From Chloranthus sessilifolius (taxonomy: Eukaryota > Streptophyta > Magnoliopsida > Chloranthales > Chloranthaceae): a DNA stretch of 64,000 nt. This document shows, one piece after another, positions 1 through 10,625 of the stretch. Within the stretch, counting starts at the first letter, position 1. The number at the start of each line of letters is the position of its first letter. The position numbers and the translations under genes are program-made. Location of the stretch: the NCBI GenBank assembly GCA_021018995.1, contig CM037590.1, positions 107,695,097-107,759,096 of the forward strand, given 5' to 3'. Under the pieces are notes generated by a model. That model saw only the letters and a list, made by a program, of their open reading frames with translations. It ran no database searches and was not told the DNA's origin.

Positions 1-790
1 CCCGAGACGTAGGGATTTTACGCGATGCATTCTTAGTTCACGGCCCCATAGCGTAAAATACCCCAAAAATCGATACAAAAACCCAAAAGAAGAGAAAGGG
101 TAGGGTTTACCGATTTGACCGAGAAAAATCTGAGCTAAATTCATGCGAAAAGGAACTCAGGTAGCCGACAAATGATCTAAAGTGTCGCTTGAATGCAAGG
201 GAGCCAAAACCCTTCTTGAACGATCAAGCCTCTCACCTTGCAAATGAGATTTTTAAAACCCCAATCATTACTTAAAACAATAGGGTTGATCGATCAATGC
301 TTAAATTGATCGATCAATTCTTAAGTGAAAAAATGCCCTAGCCCGATACCTTGATCGATCAATTTCCTTGCTTGATCGATCAAAACACAAAATTGATCGA
401 TCAATACTAAAATTTGATCGATCAATGTCCTTATGTAAAGTGTCCTAACTCTACAGCCTTGATCGATCAATCCACAGAATTTGATCAATCAATGTCCACA
501 TTGATCAATCAATCATTAAACTTGAGTACAAGGTTCCAACTATTGTTGATCGATCAATCCTTCTCATTGATCGATCAAACATCCAATTTGATCGATCAAT
601 TAACAAATTTGATCGATCAAGCATGGCAGGAAGTAATTTCTTAAAATTTTGACTTCGTTAATGCAGGTCAACCACATTTCTAGAATGAGGGCCTACTGTA
701 CCCTATATACAGCACCTGTACAAGTAAAACATGCTTACATATAGGCAATAAGCATACAAGTACGAGAATGACTTTAAATTGAAACATGAA
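1..790 (-). repeat. 3' LTR / 3' end of the Tekay element, partial
   Basis: This stretch lies downstream (minus sense) of the chromodomain and holds no gene. It carries a dense array of TTGATCGATCAA, as does the 5' LTR region at 6.2-6.8 kb, which is why I place it at the element's 3' end. Outside the array I could not align it base for base with the 5' LTR, so the LTR edge within 640-790 is not fixed. An apparent reading frame through the array, with LIDQ-type peptide repeats, comes from the repeat and is not a gene. Confidence 0.55.
286..620. repeat. 21-base phased array of palindrome TTGATCGATCAA (left array)
   Basis: The perfect 12-base palindrome starts at 286, 306, 351, 372, 393, 414, 459, 546, 567, 588 and 609, with one-base variants at 481 and 501. 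Two runs of four (351-414 and 546-609) are spaced exactly 21 bases. The spacers between copies differ in sequence, so the motif and the spacing are kept better than the filler. Confidence 0.9.
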
Positions 791-809
791 TGTACCTGTC
801 ATATCAGGG

Positions 810-2310
810 AAACAAGTGTGGATACTGCTCACGAATCTCGGCTTCACGCTCCCAAGTAGCTTTCGAAGCTGAATGATTATGCCACTTTACGAGTACAAGT
901 GGAATCAACTTGGCCCGTAAAACTTGGTCCTTTTAATCCAAGATCTTGATCGGTTCCTCAATCATAGTAAGATCCTCTTGCATCTCAATTGGTTGGAAAT
1001 CCAACACATGAGTCGGGTCTCGCACATATCACCGTAGCATGGAAACATGGAAGACGTTATGCATGCTCACCAACTGTGGTGGCAAAGCAATCCTGTACGC
1101 GACTTCGTCAACCCATCCGAGTACCTCAAAGGGTCTAATATTGAGGACTCAGTTTTCCCCATTTTCCAAAGCGCATAACGCCCTTTGTTGGCGAGATTTT
1201 CACAAATACCTTGTCTCCCACCTGAAAACAAATGTTAATTCCATAGCTAATTGATTTAACTAGGGAATCGTAAGTTTTTTGAATGCTTCTAAGTATACAT
1301 AAAACTCAACGTGTGTCCAATGGAGATCAGCATAGCTCTTTTGGCAACTTTGAGCAACCGTCAATCTTTCACGGATCAACCGAACTGTCTTGGTTGCACT
1401 GTCCATGATATCAGGTCCCAAAACAAGCTTTTCACCGACTTCTTCCTAGTTCAAAGGAGATCTGCATCATCGTCCATACAAAGCTTCATACGGCGCCATC
1501 CCAATACTAGACTAATAACAATTGTTGTAAGCGAACTCGATCAGAGGCAAATGCTGGTCCCATGAACCATGAAGGTTCAACATGCATGCATGTAAAATAA
1601 CCTCTATGATCTGGTTCACTCTCTCAGTCTGCCCATCTGTCTGAGGATGAAATGCTGAGCTGAACTCCAATCTAGAACCCATGCCTCCTTGAAATTGCCG
1701 CCAGAATTGTGACATATAAAGCGGATCTCGATCGCACACAATGCTGACTGGTATGCCATGTAACCGAACTATTTCTTTTATGTAAAGTTCTGCGAGCTTG
1801 TTGGCTGTATATGTAGTACGGTACGGCAGAAAGTGTATAGGCTTTGTCGGTCTATCTACAATGACCTAGATGGCATTATTTTTCCTCAATGTACTCGGCA
1901 ATCCTAATATAAAATCCATAGAAATGGCCTCCCATTTCCACTCTGGCACCGATAAACGTTGCAACAACCCTGCTGGGTTTCGATAGTCTACTTTCACCTG
2001 CTGGCAAACCAAACATCAAGAAACGTAATCCGTAACATTTTTCCTCAATCCTCTCCACCAAAAGCTTCGCTTGAGATCTTGGTACATCTTGGTACTCCCA
2101 GGATGTATAGCATATGTTGATTTATACTCTTCTTCCAAAATAGTATCCTTCAGATCTTTATTAGTAGGTATGCACATCCGATCTCTGAATAGCAAAGTAC
2201 TATCATCCTTGATAGAGAAATCAGGTCTGATCCCGTTGATCACATCCTTTCTAATGGCCATCAGCTCATCATTAATCATCTGGAGCTTACACACATTATC
2301 AAACAACATC
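810..2310 (-). pseudogene. Tekay integrase and chromodomain region
   Basis: The minus strand encodes an integrase-type zinc-finger segment (HPGSTKMYQDLKRSFWW, near 2,090-2,150), a core segment with the typical FHPQTDGQTERVNQ motif (near 1,620-1,660) and, near 810-900, a chromodomain-like end (KWHNHSASKATWEREAEIRE). The chromodomain is the part that chromovirus integrases use to bind chromatin marks. The region is a decayed fossil with several breaks. Confidence 0.85.
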
Positions 2311-2439
2311 AGTCATATTACAATGGTAGCCATCATTGCCCCTGAACCTTTGACGTCTATCAGTGTATCGCACAAGGCCAGGTCCTCAAGTAGATGCCAC
2401 CTCTGTACTCTGGTAATAAGATGTGACAATTGAGCCAAA

Positions 2440-3530
2440 GACTTTCTACTCAATGCATCTGCCACAACATTGGCCTTCCCAGGATGATACTGGGTGAAAC
2501 AATCATAATCCTTTAAAAACTCCATCCATCTGTGCTGTCACATGTTTAAATCCTTCTGGGTAAAAAGATACTTGAGACTCTTGTGGTCGGTGAAGATGTC
2601 GAATGTTTCACCGTATAAGTAGTGCCTCAAAATATTCAAAGCAAAGATCACCGCTGCTAACTTCAGATCGTGAGTCGAATAATTCTTCTCATGTTCCTTG
2701 AGCTGTCTAGAGCCATACGCGATAACCTTCTTGTGCTGGTTGAGGACACAACCCAAACCACTATAAGATGCGTCACTGTATATAGTAAAACCTTCTCTGT
2801 CAGAAGGTATAGCTAGCACTGGGCTATAGTCAGACGCGTCTTAAGTTCTTGGAAACTCTTCTTACACTGATCAGTTCAATCAAACTTAGCATTTTTCTTT
2901 GTGAGCTAAGTAAGCGGACTTGATAGTTTGGAGAACCCTTCTATAAATAATATGTAGTATCCTGTCAAGCCAAGGAAACTACGAACCTCGGTTACCGTTC
3001 TCGATTGTTCCCAATTCACTACTGCTTTAATTTTTGTCAAATCAACTATTATACCCTTAGCAGAGATGATATGACTCAAGAAACTAACTTGGTCCAGCCA
3101 AAACTCACTTACTGAGCTTTACATATAGTTTATGATCTCTGAGGGTCTGTAAAGCCACGTGCGGATGTCCTTCATGTTTCTCGTTTGTCTTGGAATAGAC
3201 AAGAATGTCATCTACAAAGACAACCACGAACTTATCCAATTGTGGTTTAAACACTCGATTCATTAGGTCCATAAAAGACGCAGGTGCGTTCGTCAATCCA
3301 AATGGCATAACTAAAAATTCATAGTGCCCATATCTAGTTCAGAATGCTGTCTTCTCATCATCCTCTGCTTTGACTCTAACTGGTGATAACCAAATCGCAA
3401 GTCAATCTTCGAAATGAACCTCACTCCTTGTAACTGATCAAAGAGATCATCTATTCTGGGAAGCGGGTAACGATTCTTAATCGTCAACTTATTCAATTGG
3501 CGGTAATCGATGCATAGACGCATCGAACCA
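2440..3530 (-). pseudogene. Tekay reverse transcriptase and RNase H region
   Basis: The minus strand shows RT motifs in order: [20 protein letters not shown], the fingers/palm segment [20 protein letters not shown], and the catalytic [10 protein letters not shown] near 3,190-3,220. RNase H follows, with [37 protein letters not shown] and [11 protein letters not shown], then DALSRKS at the tether to integrase. Together these are diagnostic of Ty3/Gypsy pol. The region is broken in several places. Confidence 0.9.
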
Positions 3531-3589
3531 CAGGTCGAGAGGATTTCTGTGTAGACACTGATCCGGACTGCTCCTTGCTCTGCTTACTC

Positions 3590-4752
3590 TCCTCTGGGCA
3601 ATTCTTGACCATGTGGTCCATCTTGCCACACCTGAAGCACGCCCCACTCTCTCTCCTACAGTCCTTTGTCTTTTGTGGTTTCCCACGCTTAGCACATGAC
3701 AGGGCCAGAGTGAAGGGTGATACCCTCGAAGATCCCTACGCTACAGAGGCCTCGCTGCCAGAAGAACCAGACGGTCGGAATGGTCTGAAAGATGTAAGTA
3801 TTGCTGGCCTCTGATATGAACTAGGTCCAGTCGATATCGCCAGTCGGGAGTGTGTAGGGTATCTCGGAGATCTGGAGAATCTAGCCCTCTTGTTTTGTTC
3901 AGGGTCTTGAGATTGTCCCTGAAATGACCTCTCTCTGCTTTGATTGTCTCTCCAAGCAAACTGCTTTTGGTTTTCCTCTTCCGCGATGAGAGTTTTAGAC
4001 ATCACACTCTCGTACGATTCCATCTCCCACATGGCTACATCCTTTTATAGGTTCTGCCTCAAACCAAGTTGAAACTTACGAGCTCTCATTAGCTCGGTGG
4101 CTACATGTTGTGGTGTGAATCTAGATAAGCGATCAAACTCATCACCATATTCCCTCACTGACATTGCACCTTGTTTCAACTCAATAAACTTCACCTCCCA
4201 CTGATGTCTCACTATTTTTAGAAAGTATTTATTGTAGAAGACCTCAGTGAACTCCTCCCAAGTCCAAGGAGTGTTAGGGAGTTCTCTTTCTCTGTTCCTT
4301 AAAATCGACTTCCACCATGGTCCGACATCACCATCTAATTTGAAAGTGGCCCAACACACTTTCTCCACATCACTGCACTGGAGCACTTTAAATAACTTCT
4401 CCATTTCCTCTATCCATCCCTCAGTTTCAATGGGATCAGTCTGACCAGAGAAGTTAGGAGGTCTCATTCTCCTAAACTCAACAAAATTGTCGGGTTGGTG
4501 AGGCGGTCTAGCTGCTTGCTGATTCAAAACAGCAGTCTGCTGAGCGACGTTGGTAGCCAAAGCTTCTAACACCTGCTCCATTCTATCCTTGTTGCCTCTT
4601 CTTCCTCCTCTTGGTCCTACTGGAACAGCATTATCATCTGATAGGAATCCAAATCCCCTAGATGTTTTGGTAACATTAAGAATTTCTTGCAAAGGGACTT
4701 CTCTATGTCCTTCTCTGCCTCCACTGTGTCCACCTCTGAACTTAGGGCCCAT
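3590..4752 (-). pseudogene. Tekay gag (capsid and zinc knuckle)
   Basis: The region begins near 4,752 on the minus strand with a basic Gly/Arg-rich leader. It continues into a retrotransposon gag capsid domain (FVEFRRMRPPNFSGQTDP, then WEEFTEVFYNKYF and VREYGDEFDRLSRF), followed by a basic linker and one CX2CX4HX4C zinc knuckle (CFRCGKMDHMVKNC) near 3,591-3,645. Gag forms the particle and binds RNA. The capsid part is the best-preserved stretch of this element; the rest is decayed. Confidence 0.88.
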
Positions 4753-4846
4753 AATACCTGTCTGTCATTATGAAAACAATAACATTGATCAGCACATAGA
4801 TTGTAAAAACAATCCGACATGAACCCGCAGTTCAACCTAAAGCCTA

Positions 4847-4859
4847 GGCTCTGATACCA
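4847..4859 (-). other. Primer binding site, initiator tRNA-Met type
   Basis: The minus strand reads TGGTATCAGAGC, matching the complement of the 3' end of plant initiator Met-tRNA, the usual primer of Tekay and many other plant elements. It sits three bases from the LTR edge (TGTGACAGCCC on the plus strand from 4,862), which fixes the orientation and one end of the 5' LTR. Confidence 0.9.
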
Positions 4860-4861
4860 AT

Positions 4862-7490
4862 TGTGACAGCCCAGATTTCTGCACCCCAAAATCCAAGCCA
4901 TATAGATCATGCTCTGGATGATCCCCAGGATAAATCATAGAGTGTCTGCTCGTCTAGCAGAAATCAGAGCAGATACTATCCAGTAGTGGCAGATCGAGTA
5001 ATCATATATGGCTTCAAAAGAAAGAAGAATCAACAATGCATATTTATAAAAATAAAAGGATATACATCCTCAAAAAGGAACCAAAAACAACCACTGGTGA
5101 TGGACATCCATCACCCAAAACAATGGTTCCTAATAGTGGTTCCTACAGAATGTATAATAATACAAGTAATACAACATCTATAATAATAAGTATAGACGGT
5201 GGCCACCAGGCACACAATAATCTAGAATTTAGTATAAAACTCAAAAATATACAAACTAATACCCAAACACCTAATAGAACTCGTCAGCTGGGGTATCGAT
5301 ATCCTCCTCCTCAACCTCAGCCTCCGGATCAGGCGGGTAGTTAGGGTCACTCTCAGTGCCGAGAGCTCTAGCCTCAGAGCCTATTAATGTTATAGAAAAC
5401 AGGGTGAGCTACATCTAAGCTCAGTAGAAGAATCACAGCTAAAATTGTATTGAAAATGTAAGACATGATTTGCAGGTAGTATCTCAAATAGATAATCAAA
5501 TCAGAATATGCAGACAGGATAATTCAGATGACATGTACTGAGTTTTCAAAGAACAGAACAGATGCTATTAGCATATAATTTGTGACTTAAATCATGCATA
5601 TTTCTAACTTAAGAAACTCCCGTGAATATATAGCACGTGGTAATCAGGTGTATGCCGATAGGAAACCCCAACCAATCGTCGTTCATATGAACAACTTTCA
5701 GAGTGCAATAATGCCTCATCTATGGAGTGCAATTGTGACAAGGGATTATCAAAGCAGATGCACGATTGTGCCAGGGCAAGGATATACCGTCGAGTCGGTG
5801 GGGATCATCTGGATTAAATACTTAAAATCACATACACACATATGACCTCAAGAATCAGATATCAGAAATCAGAAACAGGCTTCTAAACATAGAAATCAGA
5901 ATGCAGGAATCAGAGATGACAGAGATTGATTGATATGCAAACATGCTTTGAAAATACAAATCAGGATACAGATGTGAAGGAATCATGAAATCATATTCAG
6001 ATACATTTTTAGGTTGGATTTCCCCTACCTTAGATCAGACCCTTTCTAAGCAAATCCAAAGCTTTTCAAAGCATCATGGTCTGATCCTAAACCACAGACA
6101 TAGTACACTAAGTGTCAGACATGTCAGGATACTAACCGACACAGTGCCCAATAGTGTTTTGTCCACAAAACTAAAATAGCTGAAAAAAATAGGGGTGATT
6201 GATCGATCAATGCCCTTGCTTGATCGATCAATCCATCACCTTGATCGATCAATCGTTTAAACTACTCACAAGTGTTAATGGGGATTTGATCAATCAACAC
6301 CTTGGTTTGACCGATCAATCCACAACTTTGATCAATCAATCCTTCATTTGATCGATCAATGCCCTTCTTTATTTCACAAATAATAGATGGGATTTGATCG
6401 ATCAATCTTCCTTATTGATCGATCAATCCACAAATTTGATCGATCAATCTTCCATTGATCGATCAATCTTGTAAAAACTCAAATTTCCTACTCTCTGTTC
6501 CCATACTTTTCTTATAAAATTTGATCGATCAATATTCCTCATTGATCGATCAATGCTCACATTGATCGATCATTCTTGACTTTGATCGATCACCTCACTG
6601 TGATCGATCAACCTCTCTAATTGATCGGTCAATTTTCAGAATTGATCGATCAAATACTAATTTGATCGATCAATGCCCATCGGGCACTTAACTTCTAGAA
6701 AACACTCCACTGATCCCATTTACTCCTTATACAAATTGATCGATCAATTCTTTACCTTGATCGATCAATCCCAATTTTGATCGATCAATTCACTATCTTG
6801 ATTGATCAATAATGACAGTTTTCTGTCATTAATGGCGGTCACTCGTTCTTGACCTAATTTGACCTTGATCCATTAATGATCCCAATCCACACTTATACCT
6901 ATCCTTTTTACACATTTATGATGTTCAAACCTTAATTATATTAATTTAAAAACTCACCTAGTTGAAGGCCCTTTTGAGATCTCGGCAAAGCGATCCAAAG
7001 AGGATTTCGAATTCAAAAATTAGGGATTCGTCGCCCTTACGACTCGAAATAGCAATTTGTGGCTCCGCTTCAACACGTAGTGATAGCACACCTTCTTACA
7101 GAGCACATACGACGTACCGACGTCGATTCTACACTCCCAAATCAAGAGCTCACTAATCTAAGTTCTTCTGTCCATGGTTTCTCAGGGCAAAGACTTCACA
7201 ACCCAAACTTCTAGCTAGGGATTCCCAGAAAACAAGAAGAAAGAGATGAAGATAGGTATTCTAACCTTCTTCCCTCTCTTATACGTTAAGAAACAAAAAT
7301 ATCCTTGATATTTCTATTTTCCCTTAACTTTAGCTCCGATGTGGAGCACGTACACAGTTATACGGCGTACCACGCCTCCTCTAGGGTTTACATGACTTGG
7401 ACTCACACAAGAAGTCGCTCATGACTTCATCTAACTACGGATTAATATTATTTCTAATAATATTAATTTAAAAATTTTAAATCTATCTCA
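4862..7490 (-). repeat. 5' LTR of the Tekay element
   Basis: This runs from the primer-site edge at 4,862 to about 7,490, where Athila-like sequence begins. It is about 2.6 kb and non-coding; the small open frames in it are chance. It holds the larger TTGATCGATCAA array. The outer edge is inferred from the change in sequence character, not from a matched LTR end, and could be off by 100 bases or more. Confidence 0.6.
6199..6800. repeat. Phased array of TTGATCGATCAA in the Tekay 5' LTR
   Basis: More than twenty copies of the palindrome or one-base variants are present. Runs with near-constant spacing include 6,199/6,220/6,241 (21, 21), 6,286/6,307/6,328/6,348 (21, 21, 20), 6,394/6,415/6,436/6,455 (21, 21, 19) and 6,521/6,542/6,562/6,582 (21, 20, 20). 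Spacers vary. It lies in the same strand sense as the array at the left end of the window. Confidence 0.9.
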
Positions 7491-7499
7491 ATTTGTATG

Positions 7500-7896
7500 C
7501 CGGGCACGCATAACGAAGCAGTTGGGTTCTTGTTCAAAATTTTAGGGCTATTTCAAAAACCTTGTTCCTCCTTTGCCCGAGTTCTTGGCTCCTTCTTTCT
7601 TCTCCATCTCACTCGTTCCAATTCCAAGTACCTTGCAATTGTTCCAGCTACATCAGCTTTGCAAGGTCGATATTTTGCACCTAGTTTGTCCTGATTTGGT
7701 GTTGTGTGCTGCAAGTTTCAAGAAACCCTAGGTTTTTGAGTAAGTTTTTCTTCAACCTCAATCCTGTAATTTTCCAGCATTGCTCCAGCATTGTAGTTCC
7801 ATATTTTTGGGGGTTTTCAGTGTGTGTGATTAATTTGATTGAGCAAAAGTAGATTGTTATGGCTTTTGAGAATTGTTGTGAGGATTTAGAGTCCCA
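7500..7896 (+). other. Leader before the Athila 1 env-position ORF
   Basis: This non-coding stretch lies between the Tekay edge and the first methionine at 7,897. It is rich in CT runs and resembles an untranslated leader. The related position in Athila 2 (about 46,500-46,770) has the same CT-rich look. I see no other feature. Confidence 0.4.
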
Positions 7897-10625
7897 ATGG
7901 CTGAACGTGAGGATACCTTGGCCGATTTATTCAAACCCCCTTCCAAATCCGCCCCAAAATCCACCAGGAAATCTAGTAGGATAGCTTCTCAGCCCAAAGA
8001 TGACCCACCTGCAAAAAGGAAACTCATCATGGAAAAACCCAAGAAAGCTTAGAAAGCCAAGAAAGCCAAAATAACTGTGTTGAGGATATCCCTATGCCTG
8101 AACCTAACCCTGAGCCCAAAACAGAGATACCTATAGCCCTGACAACTCCTAATGAGTATGTGGACTCTTTAGGTCTGATTCTGGAGACAATCTTTGACCT
8201 ACCTTATTTTACTAAGGTAGAAGAGTGCACGGAGACTTTGGCCTACTTGGAAAAGGCATCCTTGACACCTCTTTTGATTCCATTACAAGAGAAGGTATAC
8301 CCAAGAATGGTCAAATTATGGTATCAGAACATCAGAGAAAAGAAGAAGCCAGAGGCAACTGACCCTATGCTTGTGGTTTTGGTTGACAATTGGGAGGTAG
8401 TTGTGGACTACAATGATATTAGATTGGTGTTAGGGGTCCCATCCATATATGACTCAGCTTATGGTTTAGGAGCACCTAATAATGTGTCCTTCTGAGCAAT
8501 GGCCAGACATTTGACTCAAGGCATAGTAGGATTTGGGGAGTCTTTAATGAGGAGAGATCTAGACCCCAGTTTATTTTTCATTGATATAATTTTGAGGAAG
8601 AATGTGTATGTCAGTGGACATCAGCAAGAGAGAAGAACCCCCATATTCGATGTCCTCTACTTCTTTAAGGGCCAATTCTTTAATGCTCCTTAGTTGATAT
8701 TTGAGGCCATGGTGGATGTGCATGAGAAGATCAAGAAGGAACAAATTGTGTCAGGGCTACCTTATAACAGACTTATTACTGTCCTATTGAAGCAAGGGAA
8801 GTATGTAGTGCAAAAGGATGAGCTAGTGGAAAAATTGAGTCCGAAAGAGTTTGGGAGGAGGACTTGGTCTACTAGTATGACTCTAATTGGGAAGAGCAAG
8901 AAGAAGTCAGTTGAGAGTTCTGAGAAGGAAGTACCTCAGGTGACCAGCTCAGCAGTTGCACCTGTGATACCTACAGCCCCATCAACTAGCTTAGAGCCTC
9001 TGCCTACCTCTATTGGTACTAGCTCAGTGCCTCCACCTCTGACCTCTGCACCTTTATCTGTCATCCCTTCACCTGCTCCCTCTACTGTTGTCAGTTCAGC
9101 TAGCATCCCCATTCCATCACCTTCCATACCATCCATTTCTATCCCCATACCTTCCAGCAACTCAATCACCCCTTCTACCATCACCACCATTACCCTTGTG
9201 TCATCCCCCCTACCACAGACCCAATTCTCACTTTACCTTCACCTCCCATCACAACCACCTATCAGAGAATATCAAACCAAGCCACAACCCCTCCAACTAG
9301 CCCATCCATCCCATCTGTAGTACCCTTAAGCCCTGAACCAGCAGCTCCATCTACATCATCTAACCCAATTACTTCCTCTCCTTTTGAGACTGACCCCACT
9401 ACCTCCATGTCACCTATCCATACCCATGAGCTGGAACACTACACCACTGAGGGGTATTCATCCCTAATAGATTCTATTGTGGAAGATATTAGGCATGAGT
9501 ACTCCCCTTTACCTGATTCTCTAGTCACTTCCAGCATATCTCTACATCACCCTTCCAGCCTATTCCATCCACTCCACCTGTTACACAAGCATAAATCCCA
9601 CCTCATTCTATTGCCCAAATCCTTTCCCTTCTCATATCCATCCAAGCCCAGCTGCAGACCAATACAGACAACTAGTCTGTCATGGCCACTTGCCATCATG
9701 CCATTCAGTCCAATTTAATTCCAGCTACCTCAACCACCCAACCTCTTACCACTCCTGCCCTTACCTTTACTCTTCCATCTATTCCTGTATCTCCACCACT
9801 TTCTTTTCCTCAGTCCTCTCCTACAGCGGTCACTACCATTGCTGATACTCAACTAGATTTGGTAGCTGTGGAGTTATTTCCTACCACACCTACATCTCCT
9901 TAGCTGGCTCCTGTAGTTGCTACTTACAATGCTGTTGCTCAAATTGATTTTGAGGAGGAAGAGTCACCCTTGCCTGCTACCCAAACTGACCCTTGTGGAA
10001 GAGGATTTACCCATAGACCTTGAGGAGGAGTTGGCACCATTCCCTTACCTTCCCTTTCTATTCCATCATCCTCACCCATGCCATACCATCTTTTTGATGA
10101 CCCACTAAGAGGGCCATGGTCCCTACCTCTGCAAACCCTGTACCCCCATTTTCCACCCTTTACAGAGCAATGGATGAAAATCCCTACATCAGGAGAGATG
10201 TCATTAGAGGAATGGCTGAGCTAAACACCAGGGTGAAGCTGCCATTGGTGGCTGAGATTGACCAGCTGAAGCTGGATCATAGAGTGGAGAAGCTGCATTG
10301 GGAGCAATTGTGCAGGGACACCCTCAATTTATATGAAGAGGAGAAGCAAAAGGTTGAGATGCTAGCCAAGCTGATAGACACCCTGCAATCAACCTTAGTA
10401 GGCTGAAAACCACCCTCATCAACTGGGGTGTCCATCAATGAGCCCACCATGCACCAGGGCAGCATCAAGCCTCAGAAGCCATCTACCAAAAGGACAAAGG
10501 AGGGTGCTGCCAACAGTGAGAAACTGAAGGAGAAGGAGAATTTAAAGAAGGAATATGACAAAATAGCTGAGAAATATGGATGGGAGTCAATGACTTTATC
10601 AAGCTCAGATTTAGATAGTGATTAG
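7897..10625 (+). pseudogene. Athila env-position ORF region, broken
   Basis: The region begins MAEREDTLADLFKPPSKS with a basic Lys/Pro/Ser-rich leader. A conserved globular segment follows (near 8,130-8,880; FDLPYFTKVEECTETLAYLE, WEVVVDYNDIRLVLGVPS), which I recognise as the 'putative plant transposon protein' domain common in Athila-type elements. A long Ser/Thr/Pro-rich low-complexity stretch comes next, to about 10,110. The end is charged and coiled-coil-like (EIDQLKLDHRVEKLHWEQL), finishing in an acidic tail. It occupies the place where Athila elements carry an env-like gene, but I see no clear signal peptide or membrane anchor, so calling it an envelope is unsupported. It has roughly half a dozen or more breaks. 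Confidence 0.7.

Larger units (their letters stand above)
1..7490 (-). mobile_element. Ty3/Gypsy Tekay (Del) chromovirus, broken
   Basis: Read on the minus strand the order is LTR, initiator-Met primer site, gag with one zinc knuckle, reverse transcriptase, RNase H, integrase and a C-terminal chromodomain. That order and the chromodomain define plant chromoviruses; the Tekay/Del branch is my inference from the style of the gag, the long LTR and the primer site. The left end runs out of the window. The right end, near 7,490, lies against Athila-type sequence and is uncertain by roughly 100 bases. The coding parts are decayed, with ten or more breaks, and the two ends no longer align well by eye, so this looks old. 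It appears to have landed inside the Athila element whose 3' half follows. Confidence 0.85.

Noticed and set aside
286-620. Possible CRISPR array (regular short repeats)
   Set aside because: Repeats of 12 bases and spacers of about 9 are far too short, the DNA is plant, and there are no cas genes.
414-644. Open frame with repeated LIDQ peptides
   Set aside because: It is a by-product of the TTGATCGATCAA array, whose 21-base step is a multiple of three.
7897-10625. A true retroviral envelope gene
   Set aside because: Position fits Athila env-like ORFs, but I see no signal peptide, furin-like site or membrane anchor that would support it.
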